Below are positions 55,829 through 64,000 of a DNA stretch of 64,000 nt, one piece after another (positions within the stretch are counted from its first letter, which is position 1; every line of letters begins with the position of its first letter). The notes beneath the pieces were generated by a model. It saw only the letters and a list, made by a program, of their open reading frames with translations, was not told the DNA's origin and did not search any database. Origin of the DNA: Rhizobium sp. 18055 (lineage in GTDB: Bacteria > Pseudomonadota > Alphaproteobacteria > Rhizobiales > Rhizobiaceae); the NCBI RefSeq assembly GCF_902706285.1, contig NZ_CACSKD010000005.1, positions 248,001 to 312,000 of the forward strand, read 5' to 3'. The translations under genes and the position numbers were made by a program.

Positions 55829-57673
55829 TCAGCTGCCAGACGGGACGTAGCGGAAGAACTGGACCGGCGCGCCATCGGGCTTCGGCAGCGGCTTCAGATA
55901 GGACGGCACGTCGCCCTTTTCCAGCTGTGCGTAGAGGCCATCGGGCTTGAGCTTGGCGATCTGGAGTGTCTGCGAGAAATCCTTGCAGAAGGCCAGCACC
56001 GTCACACCTGTGCCGCGCAGAAAGGCCTCGGCCTCGGCGGGATCGGCAAGGCCGATATGCATTTCCGTCAGCATTCCACCCTGATTGCGATGGTATGGGG
56101 CAGCCAGAATGCGATTGTCGGTGAAGCGCAGGATCGAGACACCCATCTCGGACGGTGCGGCGACAAGACCGGGCGGCAGCGCTGCCAATGGTGCGATCAT
56201 CTCGCGCGATGCGCAGCTCGGCTTGTCCTTCGCCTGTGCCTGCGCCGCGGCGAGGCTGCTGTTCAGATGCGCGCCAATAAAGCCACCGACCAGCCCCCAG
56301 ACAGCGGCGACGCTGAGGAGAACCGTCAGGATGTAGCTGAGGGCCGCCGCGCCATTGTCGCTATCGGCATTGGAGACACGGCGGATATCGATGATCAGCA
56401 GCGCCAGCGGGAAGACGGCGAGAAGATTGGAGAACATCGCGCCGCGGATCTGTATCGCCGCGATAGACCAGCTGATCAGCAGCAGGAACAGCAGGATCAG
56501 ATGGATGCGGACCCGGTCGGCATAGACGAGGCGGAAGAGGCAGACGGCGATGGCAAACACGCCGGTCGCGTAGAAAAACCCTGTGGTATAGGGGTCGTCA
56601 CGATTGGCCACGAAAATCGATTGCGCTTCCTGAACCTTGTTCAGCCACAGCTCGATCAGCATCGGATCGAGATCGGCCAGCGGATTGTGCAGGCACTGCG
56701 GCGCGATGATGAGGGCAGAGGCGAGCACTGCGGCGCCAACGCCTGCCAATGCACCGAAGCGGACAAGACGGCTGGCGCGGCTGGCAAAGGCTGCGGCAAA
56801 CAACAGAAGGCCACCGCCGATCGCCGCCAGGCTGTAATAGCCAAGCGAGAGGTTGTCGCAGGTGACCGATGCGTAAAGCCGCGGCGGCACGGTGCCGAAG
56901 AAGAACAGGCTGATCGACAGCGCCAGCGTCAGGCCGAAAGCCTTGGCGGCGGGCGCAAATGTCTCGCCATCCCAGGCCCATGCGAGAGAGACAACCAGGC
57001 AGACGCCGGCGACGAAAGGCGTGGTTTCGGCGCCGATGGCAATGGCCAGCGCTGCGCAGAAGGCGGCAATCGCGTAGCTCAGCGGCTTGTGATCCTCATC
57101 GAGCAGCATCGCGGTCATGATTGCCACCAGGGCAAACTGGGCGTTGTGATGATCGATCGAACCCGGCAGGAAGCGGTTGCTGGTGACGAGCAGGAAGCTC
57201 GCCAGCCCCAATGCGATGTGCATGCCGAAGACGCCGCCGACGCGCCGGCCGGCGAGGCCCATGCCCCAGAGGCTCGGGATGATCAGCGAGAAAGGCCAGA
57301 TCAGCAGCGCTGCAGCTTCGGCGCGCTGCGGCGCCAGGAATAGACCGAAGAACCTGATCAGCGTGGCGATCGGCAGATCGATCAGCCGCGACCAGTGCAT
57401 CAGCGTGCCCTGGCCGAGGCCCATGCGATACTGCATGAGGTCGAACCAGCCCTGGCCGTTGAGGAAATCGCGCACCTCGACGAGGCGCATGCCGTCGTCA
57501 TTATCGGCGCCGACATAGTCCTTGGCATCGGGGATCTTCAACGCGACGATCGCGATCATCAGCAACAGGCTGTAGCCGATGACAGAAGGCCAGAGCCTTG
57601 CCATGGCCGTCTGCAGCCTTTGGCGTACAGACATGGATGTTGTTTCGCCAATCATCGGGGCAACAGTCGCCAT
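55829..57673 (-). CDS. Large membrane protein, GT-C/STT3-like
   Basis: A 614-residue polytopic inner-membrane protein with ~12-13 helices and a C-terminal soluble domain (after residue ~470). The first loop holds the acidic motif ADNDDGMRLVEVRDFLNGQ, and FLPGSIDHHNAQ follows, resembling the D-x-D / DHH elements of GT-C glycosyltransferases such as oligosaccharyltransferase STT3. It is divergent from a GT2 plus GtrA pair. A lipid-linked sugar donor is likely; the acceptor is unknown. Confidence 0.68.
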   Translation of the reverse strand: MATVAPMIGETTSMSVRQRLQTAMARLWPSVIGYSLLLMIAIVALKIPDAKDYVGADNDDGMRLVEVRDFLNGQGWFDLMQYRMGLGQGTLMHWSRLIDLPIATLIRFFGLFLAPQRAEAAALLIWPFSLIIPSLWGMGLAGRRVGGVFGMHIALGLASFLLVTSNRFLPGSIDHHNAQFALVAIMTAMLLDEDHKPLSYAIAAFCAALAIAIGAETTPFVAGVCLVVSLAWAWDGETFAPAAKAFGLTLALSISLFFFGTVPPRLYASVTCDNLSLGYYSLAAIGGGLLLFAAAFASRASRLVRFGALAGVGAAVLASALIIAPQCLHNPLADLDPMLIELWLNKVQEAQSIFVANRDDPYTTGFFYATGVFAIAVCLFRLVYADRVRIHLILLFLLLISWSIAAIQIRGAMFSNLLAVFPLALLIIDIRRVSNADSDNGAAALSYILTVLLSVAAVWGLVGGFIGAHLNSSLAAAQAQAKDKPSCASREMIAPLAALPPGLVAAPSEMGVSILRFTDNRILAAPYHRNQGGMLTEMHIGLADPAEAEAFLRGTGVTVLAFCKDFSQTLQIAKLKPDGLYAQLEKGDVPSYLKPLPKPDGAPVQFFRYVPSGS

Positions 57674-57845
57674 GAAGCATATCTCATCATTGAATGCGGC
57701 GAGAGCTTACGACGGGCATATCAAGAAAGCGTAAAGCGTGATTCCCGTTTGCGCGGCCTCTGCCGTGGTTCCCGGCCGGCCGCATAGGACGTTGTTAACG
57801 GCCATCCTTTAGAGTTGGCGCAACTTCTTCCTGACAGGTGTGATC

Positions 57846-58862
57846 ATGACCGGATCGCGTATCGACAATCTGACCATTGCCGTCTTGCTGCCCTGCTACA
57901 ACGAGGCGGCGACGATCGGCGCCGTGGTGCGTGGCTTCAGGGCGACGCTGCCCGGCGCGCAGATCCATGTCTACGACAACAACTCCACCGATGGCACAGC
58001 ACTTCACGCGATGCTGGCCGGTGCCCACGTGGTGCGCGAACGACGGCAGGGCAAGGGCCATGTGGTGCGGCGGATGTTTTCCGATATCGAGGCCGACATC
58101 TACATCATGGCCGATGGCGACGGCACCTATGCGCCCGAAGACGGCGAGGAACTGATCCGCACGCTGCTTTGCGAGCGCGCCGACATGGTGGTCGGCACCC
58201 GCCGCGGCGTGCACGACGACGCCGGCCGGCAGGGCCATGCCTTCGGCAACCGGATTTTCAACATCCTCTACCGCAGTATCTTCGGCACCGATTTCACCGA
58301 TATCTTCTCCGGCTACCGGGTGTTCTCGCGCCGCTTCGTCAAGAGCTTTCCGGCAGTGTCCGCCGGCTTCGAGATCGAGACCGAGATGTCGGTGCACGCC
58401 TCGCGGCTGAAGCTGCCGGTGAGCGAACTCGAGCTCGATTACGGCCGCCGGCCGGAGGGCTCGCATTCGAAGCTCTCGACCTTCAAGGACGGCGCCAAGA
58501 TCCTCTGGATGTTTGCGATGCTGATGAAGGAAACGCGACCGTTTGCCTTCTTCGGGATCGTCACCGGCACATTCATGGCGCTCAGCCTCGGCTTCATGAC
58601 CCCTGTCCTGCTCGAATATTTTCACACCGGCCTGGTTAGCCGGATGCCGACATGGGTGCTGTCGGTGACGCTGATGATGATCGCGTTCATGATGTTCACC
58701 GCCGGCGTGATCCTCGACTCCGTGGCGCGCTCGCGGGCTGAACAGCTGCGCATCCACTATATGGGCCTTCAGGCGCCGCATCTTCTCAACGATGGATTCG
58801 CGTCTGATGTCGAAGAGATCGACGTGCGCCAGCACCAGCTGCCCCGCGCCGGTGCCGCGTGA
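57846..58862 (+). CDS. GT2 glycosyltransferase, polyprenyl-phosphate type
   Basis: A ~338-residue GT2 enzyme like DPM1/GtrB. The N-terminal catalytic domain (residues ~10-230) has LLPCYNEAATIGAVV and the D-x-D-type YIMADGDGTY; FTDIFSGYRVFSRRFV follows. Two hydrophobic helices near residues 235-300 anchor it. It would load a sugar onto undecaprenyl phosphate. I take ATG 57846; GTG 57840 is possible. Overlaps gtrA by 4 nt. Confidence 0.87.
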   Translation: MTGSRIDNLTIAVLLPCYNEAATIGAVVRGFRATLPGAQIHVYDNNSTDGTALHAMLAGAHVVRERRQGKGHVVRRMFSDIEADIYIMADGDGTYAPEDGEELIRTLLCERADMVVGTRRGVHDDAGRQGHAFGNRIFNILYRSIFGTDFTDIFSGYRVFSRRFVKSFPAVSAGFEIETEMSVHASRLKLPVSELELDYGRRPEGSHSKLSTFKDGAKILWMFAMLMKETRPFAFFGIVTGTFMALSLGFMTPVLLEYFHTGLVSRMPTWVLSVTLMMIAFMMFTAGVILDSVARSRAEQLRIHYMGLQAPHLLNDGFASDVEEIDVRQHQLPRAGAA

Positions 58863-59236
58863 AAAAGCTGATCCGATTCGCCATCGCCGGCGGGCTCGGC
58901 TTTGTCGTCGATGCTGGCATCCTGGCGCTGCTGCTGCACACGACGCCACTCGGTCCATTCCTGGCACGGCTGATTGCGATCGCGCTTGCCATGGCCACCA
59001 CATGGGCCTTCAACCGCACTTTCACCTTCGGTCGGTCGAGCCATTCGGTTGCCGTGGAAGGGTTTCGCTATGGCTCGGTCGGCATCACCGCGGCGCTGGT
59101 CAATTACGGGCTCTACGCGGCGCTGCTGCTCGCCATTCCTGACCTGCAGCCGCTGGCGGCGATGGTGTTTGCCACCGCCGCGTCGATGTTCCTCAGCTTC
59201 TTCGGATATTCGCGCTTCGTCTTCCGCGACAAATAG
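58859..59236 (+). CDS. GtrA-family membrane protein
   Basis: A 125-residue four-helix GtrA protein (KLIRFAIAGGLGFVVDAGILALLL; AFNRTFTFGR; FFGYSRFVF). GtrA proteins are thought to flip lipid-linked sugars across the inner membrane. GTG start overlapping the GT2 gene shows coupling. With the GT2 and the GT-C protein this makes a three-part load-flip-transfer set. Confidence 0.92.
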   Translation: MKKLIRFAIAGGLGFVVDAGILALLLHTTPLGPFLARLIAIALAMATTWAFNRTFTFGRSSHSVAVEGFRYGSVGITAALVNYGLYAALLLAIPDLQPLAAMVFATAASMFLSFFGYSRFVFRDK

Positions 59237-60223
59237 TCAGACCGTCTCCCAGCCGTCCTTTTCACTGGCGCGATAGATGGCGTCGATGAACGCCTGGCTG
59301 AGCTTCGAGCTTTCCAGCGTGACGATCTCCTGGTCCTCTCCCATCGCCGCGCGGGCAAACGCCTCGACCTCGCGCTTGTACTGGCGGCTGTCCGGGAAGC
59401 GGAAGATGGTGGACTGGTTGTGGCCGCGATTGGTCAGCTCGATCTCCTCGGCACCCCAGCGATCGGCATTGAACGGCGACTTCACCTCGATGAAACCATC
59501 GGTGCCGTGGAACACCATGAGCTGGCGGTTGGCCAGCTGGGTGGCGATATAGAAGCTCAGCTCGAAGCCGCCGAAATCGGCTTTGACGCTCGAATAGATG
59601 TCTGTGCCGAATTCCGGGTCGCGGCGGGTGACCGCCTGGACGCGCAGCGGCTCCTGGCCCGTTGCAAAGCGGGTGGCAATGGTCGGGTAGACGCCGATAT
59701 CGGGCAAGGCGCCGCCACCGAGCGCGGGGATGTTGCGCATGTTGCTGGCGTCGCGGTTGAAATAGGTGAAGGCGCCCTGGACATGCTGCAGCGTGCCGAT
59801 GGAGCCGTCGGCGATCAGCGCGCGGACCTTGTGCCAGACGGGGGTGTAGGCGACCATATAAGCTTCGGTGACCAGCACCTTGTTGCGGTCGCGGGCGGCG
59901 ATCAGGCTGTCGATCTCATTGGCCTTCAGGGCGATCGGCTTTTCGCAAAGCACATGCTTGCCGGCGTCCGCCGCCTTGATCGACCATTCGACATGCTGCG
60001 AGCTCGGCAATGGAATATAGACGGCGTCGATCAGGTCGGAGGCCAGCATTTCCTCGTAGGAACCGAAGGCGTGCGGCACCGAGAAGCGGTCGGCCATGGC
60101 GCGGGCCTTCGACAGGTCGCGGCTGGCAATGGCGGTGACGACACAGTTTTCCGCGTCCTGAATGGCGGGAACGACAAGGTCGCGGCCGATCTTGGCGGTC
60201 GAGATGATACCGAAACGCAGCAT
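59237..60223 (-). CDS. Gfo/Idh/MocA-family oxidoreductase
   Basis: A 328-residue NAD(P)-dependent dehydrogenase with Rossmann start [21 protein letters not shown] and the conserved CEKPIA (~95) catalytic Lys motif; [12 protein letters not shown] (~165) follows. Substrate is probably a sugar or inositol derivative. It abuts the GtrA stop on the opposite strand. Confidence 0.93.
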   Translation of the reverse strand: MLRFGIISTAKIGRDLVVPAIQDAENCVVTAIASRDLSKARAMADRFSVPHAFGSYEEMLASDLIDAVYIPLPSSQHVEWSIKAADAGKHVLCEKPIALKANEIDSLIAARDRNKVLVTEAYMVAYTPVWHKVRALIADGSIGTLQHVQGAFTYFNRDASNMRNIPALGGGALPDIGVYPTIATRFATGQEPLRVQAVTRRDPEFGTDIYSSVKADFGGFELSFYIATQLANRQLMVFHGTDGFIEVKSPFNADRWGAEEIELTNRGHNQSTIFRFPDSRQYKREVEAFARAAMGEDQEIVTLESSKLSQAFIDAIYRASEKDGWETV

Positions 60224-60416
60224 GGCTTGAGCCTCTCCTAGATTGATTTTTGGGACTGATTTTGGCCAAGCTTAGAGAGCGCTTGGCTGCGGCGCAATGG
60301 CACGATCACAATTCGCGGCGCTGGTTTCCATCTGACCGTTAGCGCACTACGTTAGGGGTGGCGGCGTTCTGCCGTGTCATCGATTTCAATCCATTCAACA
60401 TTTTAGGGAGTGCATC

Positions 60417-61367
60417 ATGGAGATGCGTCGTCTTGGAAAAACCGGCCTTTCGGTCGCGCCGATCGTGTTTGGCGGCAATGTGTTCGGCTGGACGGCCGAC
60501 GAGAAGACCTCGTTCGGCATTCTCGACGCCTTCTTCGATGCCGGCTTCAACACCATCGATACCGCCGACGTCTATTCCGCCTGGGTGCCCGGCAACAAGG
60601 GCGGCGATTCCGAGGAGATCATCGGCAAGTGGCTGAAGCAGGGGAAGATTTCCCGCGACAAGGCGGTTGTCATCACCAAGGTCGGCTCCGAGATGGGACC
60701 GGGCAAGAAGGGCCTGAAAGAGCAGTATATCCTGCAGGCGGTCGAGGCGTCGCTGAAGCGGCTGCAGACCGACTATATCGATCTCTACCTCTCGCACTGG
60801 CCGGACCCCGAGACGCCGCACGAAGAAACGCTGGGCGCTTTCGCCAAGCTGAAACAACAGGGCAAGATCCGCGCCATCGGCTGCTCGAACCTTGATGCCT
60901 CGCAGTTGCAGGCCTCATTCGATGCCGCTGAAAAGGCCGGGCTGCCGCGTTACGACGTGATCCAGCCGGAATACAATCTCTACGACCGCGCCACGTTCGA
61001 AGGGCCGCTGGCCGACCTCTGCGTCAAAGAGGATATCGGCGTCATCAACTATTACAGCCTCGCCTCCGGCTTTCTCTCCGGCAAGTACCGCAGCAAGGCG
61101 GATACCGAAGGCAAGGCGCGCGGCGGCAAGGCGGCCGGCTACCTCGACGACAAGGGGCTGAAGATCCTCGCCGCCCTCGACACGGTTTCGGCCGAAACTG
61201 GCGCCAAGCCTGCGGAGATCTCGCTCGCCTGGCTGCTGCGCAAGAAGGCGGTGACGGCGCCGATTGCCAGTGCTACCAGTCTGTCGCAGCTCGAGAGCCT
61301 GACGAAATCGGCAAGCCTCACGCTGTCAGACGATGCGATGGCGCTGCTCGATAAGGCAGGCGCCTGA
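60417..61367 (+). CDS. Aldo/keto reductase
   Basis: A 316-residue TIM-barrel NADPH-dependent reductase. The catalytic tetrad is present: D and Y in DTADVYS, K in VITKVGS, H in LYLSHWPDPE. It resembles the YhdN/IolS-like group. ATG 60417 follows a moderate GGAG-like site. A cluster of short repeats separates it from the GNAT gene. Confidence 0.92.
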   Translation: MEMRRLGKTGLSVAPIVFGGNVFGWTADEKTSFGILDAFFDAGFNTIDTADVYSAWVPGNKGGDSEEIIGKWLKQGKISRDKAVVITKVGSEMGPGKKGLKEQYILQAVEASLKRLQTDYIDLYLSHWPDPETPHEETLGAFAKLKQQGKIRAIGCSNLDASQLQASFDAAEKAGLPRYDVIQPEYNLYDRATFEGPLADLCVKEDIGVINYYSLASGFLSGKYRSKADTEGKARGGKAAGYLDDKGLKILAALDTVSAETGAKPAEISLAWLLRKKAVTAPIASATSLSQLESLTKSASLTLSDDAMALLDKAGA

Positions 61368-61373
61368 CAGCAC

Positions 61374-61421
61374 GCCAAGATGGGGCGCCAACATGGGGCC
61401 AAGATAGGGCCAAGATAGGGA
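61374..61421. repeat. Degenerate 11-13-bp tandem repeats
   Basis: GCCAAGATGGGG, GCCAACATGGGG, CCAAGATAGGG and CCAAGATAGGG follow each other between the aldo/keto reductase stop and the GNAT start. The last two are exact. The last GGGAG may serve as the GNAT ribosome site, so copy number could alter translation. Confidence 0.8.
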
Positions 61422-61428
61422 GCAAGGC

Positions 61429-61872
61429 ATGACCGTGATCATCCGCGAAGCGAGACCCGACGACGAAGCCCGCTGGCGCGTGCTTTGGGACGGCTATCTC
61501 GCCTTCTACGAGGTCACCGTCGCGCCCGATATCACCGACAACACCTGGCGCCGGGTCTTCGATCCGGCGTCGGCCATCGGAATGCGGGTTGGCGAAGTCG
61601 ATGGGGTACTGATGGGTTTTGCGCTCTATCTCACCCATGAAGGCACCTGGATTGCAGGCAAGGACTGCTATCTCGAGGATCTCTATGTCGATGCGGAAGC
61701 GCGCGGCAAGGGCGTCGGTCGGGCGCTGCTCGACGATCTGGTTGCGCTGTCGAAGGCCGAGGGCTGGACGCGGCTCTACTGGCACACCAGCGAGAGCAAC
61801 ACGCGCGCCCAGGCGCTCTATGACAGCTACGTCAAGAGCGACGGCCATATCCGCTACCGCATCAATTTCTGA
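61429..61872 (+). CDS. GNAT-family N-acetyltransferase
   Basis: A 147-residue GNAT with CYLEDLYVDAEARGKGVGRALLDDLVA as acetyl-CoA site and HTSESNTRAQALYDSY near the C-terminus. ATG 61429 with a GGGAGCAAGG site inside the repeat cluster. Its last 11 nt overlap the convergent M15-like gene. Substrate unknown. Confidence 0.9.
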   Translation: MTVIIREARPDDEARWRVLWDGYLAFYEVTVAPDITDNTWRRVFDPASAIGMRVGEVDGVLMGFALYLTHEGTWIAGKDCYLEDLYVDAEARGKGVGRALLDDLVALSKAEGWTRLYWHTSESNTRAQALYDSYVKSDGHIRYRINF

Positions 61873-62479
61873 GCGGCGGGAAGCCTCCATAGAATTGTGA
61901 ATGGTCGCCCTCCCAGTTGGCCATGCCCTGCCGGGTGAGGATGCCGCGCGGACTGACATAGCTCTGGATGATCCGGCGCGGGCGCTCGTGCCACTGGATG
62001 TTGAAGGCCCACAGCTTCGGGAAAAAGCAGAGCGAGGCGTAAGGCAGGTGATCATGGATCCACCAGGCCAGCCTCTGCCAATCCTGCTCGTCCCGATAAT
62101 GATCGACCAGCCAGGGCACGACGACGCAGGCCGTCGCCCCGATAAAACCTTCGGCGTCGCGGCGATCCCAGATGTGATCGGCCGCCGTCCTTTCGTTTGT
62201 CGAGCAGTTGAGCTTGTTGCGGTTGCCGAACTGGTTGACCTCGGCGGAGCGATAGCCGGAGCGGATATGCAGGCGGCCGAATGCCTGCTGCAACGGCTCC
62301 AGCAGTTCCTCGCACAGCCGCGTGCCTGCCTCGATGGCGAGATCCGGGTCATCGGGGATATTCGGGATACGATAGAAATCGGCGATCTCGGAATGCAGGA
62401 AATCACGCAGGAAGAAATTTTGCGACAGCCGCACCCGGCCGAGATCCTCCAGCCCCTTCATCGATCCCGGCTTTTTCAT
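61862..62479 (-). CDS. Peptidase M15-like protein
   Basis: A 205-residue protein with features of the D-Ala-D-Ala carboxypeptidase (M15) fold: LHIRSGYRSAEVNQFG, then AADHIWDRR (metal-binding H and D) and a WHERP segment that may give the third ligand. No signal peptide is visible, so a cytoplasmic role or a special export route must be assumed. GGAGGG lies upstream of ATG 62479. Function not established. Confidence 0.65.
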   Translation of the reverse strand: MKKPGSMKGLEDLGRVRLSQNFFLRDFLHSEIADFYRIPNIPDDPDLAIEAGTRLCEELLEPLQQAFGRLHIRSGYRSAEVNQFGNRNKLNCSTNERTAADHIWDRRDAEGFIGATACVVVPWLVDHYRDEQDWQRLAWWIHDHLPYASLCFFPKLWAFNIQWHERPRRIIQSYVSPRGILTRQGMANWEGDHSQFYGGFPPLRN

Positions 62480-62551
62480 GCGGCTATGCCCTCCATCCAC
62501 GCCCGATCCTTTCGCGCAAATGACCTCGGCGCAACCCGATTCCGTCAACTG

Positions 62552-62709
62552 CTATGGTGCAAATTTGAAGACATCGATGAAGGCGCGGAGCGCCCGGCGC
62601 ATCTGGCGGCGGCTGGGGTAGTAGAGGAATGGGCCGGGGTATGGCGGGCACCAGCCCACCAGCACCTGCATAAGGCTGCGCTTGATGCAGCGGTGGTGGA
62701 CGAGATCGC
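62552..62709 (-). pseudogene. LysR-family regulator remnant (C-terminal end only)
   Basis: On the minus strand, from ~62674 to TAG 62552-62554, the frame reads MQVLVGWCPPYPGPFLYYPSRRQMRRALRAFIDVF-type sequence, the well known C-terminal end of LysR-type effector domains (...WCPPFPGYFLYYPSRRQ...). Upstream the resemblance fades and in-frame stops appear (by ~62750), so only ~40 codons of a former LysR gene survive. It fills a stretch of 322 nt that has no intact gene. Confidence 0.7.
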
Positions 62710-62801
62710 CCGGATGGCTGGCCGCTTTGTGGCAGGCCAGACCTTCTCATTCAACGTGGAAGCGCTAGGTAAACCTTCCGTTGCAAAGGAAGGAAACGAC
62801 A

Positions 62802-63098
62802 ATGCCAGCCGCGAAACGGGACGAACAACAGAAAGTCCGCGCCGGCCTCTCGGAAATGGAAGGGCGACTGCTGGTGCTGGAGGTGGTGGCGATGACGTCG
62901 CTGGCTTTGGTTCTCGACACATCCGGCCGGGACGACGACAGTACGATGGGCCGCAATGTGCTGCATATGATCCGCGACGCGGTCGATAACAAATGCACTG
63001 AGATGGGCCTTTCTGACGAGGCTTCCACAACCGCACAGAGTTATGCCGAAGAGCTGCTCGGCACGGCGATGACGGCACTTTTTCCAAGCAGGCACTGA
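62802..63098 (+). CDS. Conserved-type hypothetical protein, unknown
   Basis: A 98-residue, mostly helical protein (MPAAKRDEQQKVRAGLSEME ... ALFPSRH) with no signal or membrane segment. AAGGAAGGAAA is a strong ribosome site before ATG 62802. I do not recognise the family. It sits directly after the LysR remnant. Confidence 0.7.
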   Translation: MPAAKRDEQQKVRAGLSEMEGRLLVLEVVAMTSLALVLDTSGRDDDSTMGRNVLHMIRDAVDNKCTEMGLSDEASTTAQSYAEELLGTAMTALFPSRH

Positions 63099-63115
63099 TC
63101 ATCTCTTTGGGCGCC

Positions 63116-63143
63116 TTGCGGGCCTGCCGCCCGGCGCTATAAT
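63116..63143 (+). promoter_or_regulatory. Promoter of the NTF2-like gene
   Basis: TTGCGG (63116-63121), a 16-nt spacer, then TATAAT (63138-63143), a perfect -10 hexamer. The start codon follows ~30 nt downstream, so the untranslated leader would be short. Confidence 0.6.
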
Positions 63144-63172
63144 GCGGCATCGATGCGAGCAGGGTGAAAACC

Positions 63173-63532
63173 ATGAGTGACCGGCAGGCGATCGAAGCAG
63201 TGGTGCATCTCTATGTCGAAGGCATGACCTTCGCCAATGAAGCGGCCTTGCGAAAGGCGTTTCATCCGCAATGCGCTGTCATCGGCCACTATGAAAATAC
63301 CGTGGAATGGTCGACGCGCGATGAATTCATCGCCGCGATCGTCTCCGAGGGCTCGGCACCGCCCGGCACCCAGCCGCACATGGACATCCAGACGCTTGAT
63401 GTCGTCGGCGATGCGGCGAGCGTGCGGGTCAGCGACGACTTCGCCGGCATGCGCTTTACCGACTACCTGTCGATGCTGAAGATCGATGGGCGGTGGACGA
63501 TCGTCAACAAGGTGTACTATCTGCACGCGTGA
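63173..63532 (+). CDS. NTF2-like / lumazine-binding-type protein
   Basis: A 119-residue single-domain protein of the SnoaL-like superfamily (putative lumazine-binding subfamily): AIEAVVHLYVEGMTFANEAALRKAFHP at the start, LSMLKIDGRWTIVNKVYYLH at the end. AGGGTG is the ribosome site. Function unknown. A second NTF2-fold protein lies at 54994. Confidence 0.85.
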   Translation: MSDRQAIEAVVHLYVEGMTFANEAALRKAFHPQCAVIGHYENTVEWSTRDEFIAAIVSEGSAPPGTQPHMDIQTLDVVGDAASVRVSDDFAGMRFTDYLSMLKIDGRWTIVNKVYYLHA

Positions 63533-63904
63533 GAATAGGCGATGAGGTCTTGCATCGCGCGCACTGGATGTGTCCTCGGCCGTGCCTCTTCCACCTGTGC
63601 GCAGGCTACGCCCGAGCGATGTCACGGGAATCCAGCCGAAACGCGTCTGCGTGGTGAAAAGGGTCTTTCGCATTCAAGGACTTGAATGCGCTGGGTTCCC
63701 GCCACAGGGCGAGAATGAGGGGAGAGTCTGGGGTCAGCGGCAACAAGCCATCGCAGCGCCTGCGCGCTTTGGCACTGTGCCCTGGCTTGCCACCTCTGCC
63801 ACACCGCCCTCGACGGCAAAGGCTATCACGAAAATTGAGCAAGCACTGTCGGGACCTGGCGATCCGGGCCGTCCTTGGTTGAGCATCGCAGCGAGGAGGA
63901 AGCC
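63533..63904. other. 372-nt intergenic stretch with a long palindrome
   Basis: No convincing gene. It contains a perfect palindrome of two 10-bp arms (CGCATTCAAG and CTTGAATGCG) around GA at 63669-63690. The rest has ordinary composition. The palindrome could be an operator for the downstream DHFR-like gene, 215 nt away. Confidence 0.6.
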
Positions 63905-64000
63905 ATGAGAGAGCTGATCTTGAAGATGTCGATATCGATCGACGGTTTCGTCAGCGATCTGGAGGGCCGAAACAGATGGATGTTCGGCGGCGATGCGGAG
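63905..64000 (+). CDS. Dihydrofolate reductase family protein, N-terminal part
   Basis: The first 32 codons of a gene cut by the window end. MRELILKMSISIDGFVSDLEG and WMFGGDAE match the RibD C-terminal/DHFR-like family (YyaP type). GAGGAGGAA lies 5 nt before the ATG. These enzymes use NAD(P)H; the actual substrate is unknown. Confidence 0.75.
   Translation, partial: MRELILKMSISIDGFVSDLEGRNRWMFGGDAE

Overview
The window is high-GC DNA from an alphaproteobacterial chromosome, almost certainly of the Rhizobiaceae (Rhizobium/Agrobacterium/Sinorhizobium group). The evidence is gene content: a rhizobial-type phospholipid N-methyltransferase (PmtA), a choline-sulfate cluster (ChoX, BetC and a LysR regulator), dnaN away from dnaA, a ugpBAEC operon behind tandem Pho boxes, and a GuaA, PyrF and complex I NDUFA9-like protein that read like rhizobial versions. 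I cannot name the species. I recognised no rRNA, tRNA, CRISPR array, prophage or insertion sequence. Most of the region is ordinary, densely packed core chromosome.

Layout. 0-5.4 kb: trehalose synthesis (otsB end, otsA), then a LysR gene divergent from choX-betC. 5.5-13.3 kb: prfC, dut, acetyltransferase, exported histidine phosphatase, an Lrp regulator divergent from an EamA transporter, dps, a LysE exporter and cysK with its terminator. 13.3-22.4 kb, all minus strand: comM, gshB, a cupin gene, ugpBAEC, yraN, rsmI. 22.6-27.2 kb, plus strand: dnaN, pmtA, a degenerate histidine phosphatase, pyrF, DUF1330, NDUFA9-like. 27.2-34.4 kb: a 50-residue secreted peptide gene, uppP, gst, queG, an epimerase-like gene, an RlpA-like protein, an RsmB-type rRNA methyltransferase and an HPP protein. 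34.5-40.7 kb: an imelysin / di-heme protein / imelysin / DUF1513 operon, probably for periplasmic iron handling, then DUF2252. 40.8-49.8 kb: TspO, acetyltransferase, thioesterase, nucleosidase, guaA, a VapBC-type toxin-antitoxin pair, ogt, a GT4 glycosyltransferase, an M14-like deacylase, an ArsC-like protein and YbaK. 49.9-64 kb: M29 aminopeptidase, a MarR regulator divergent from an EamA transporter with two operators, xseA, an orphan spike-base-like gene, a GT-C / GT2 / GtrA set, oxidoreductases, small stress-type proteins, a LysR pseudogene remnant and the start of a DHFR-like gene.

How genes work together. Convincing functional groups are otsB-otsA (trehalose), LysR/choX/betC (choline sulfate uptake and hydrolysis), ugpBAEC (glycerol-3-phosphate import under phosphate limitation), the imelysin operon, the VapBC pair, the MarR/EamA efflux pair, and the GT2-GtrA-GT-C set (lipid-linked sugar transfer). 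The least understood pieces, and the ones most worth following, are the imelysin/di-heme operon, the orphan phage or GTA-like spike-base gene, the small secreted peptide, and the AT-rich intergenic region with stacked palindromes before the RlpA-like gene.
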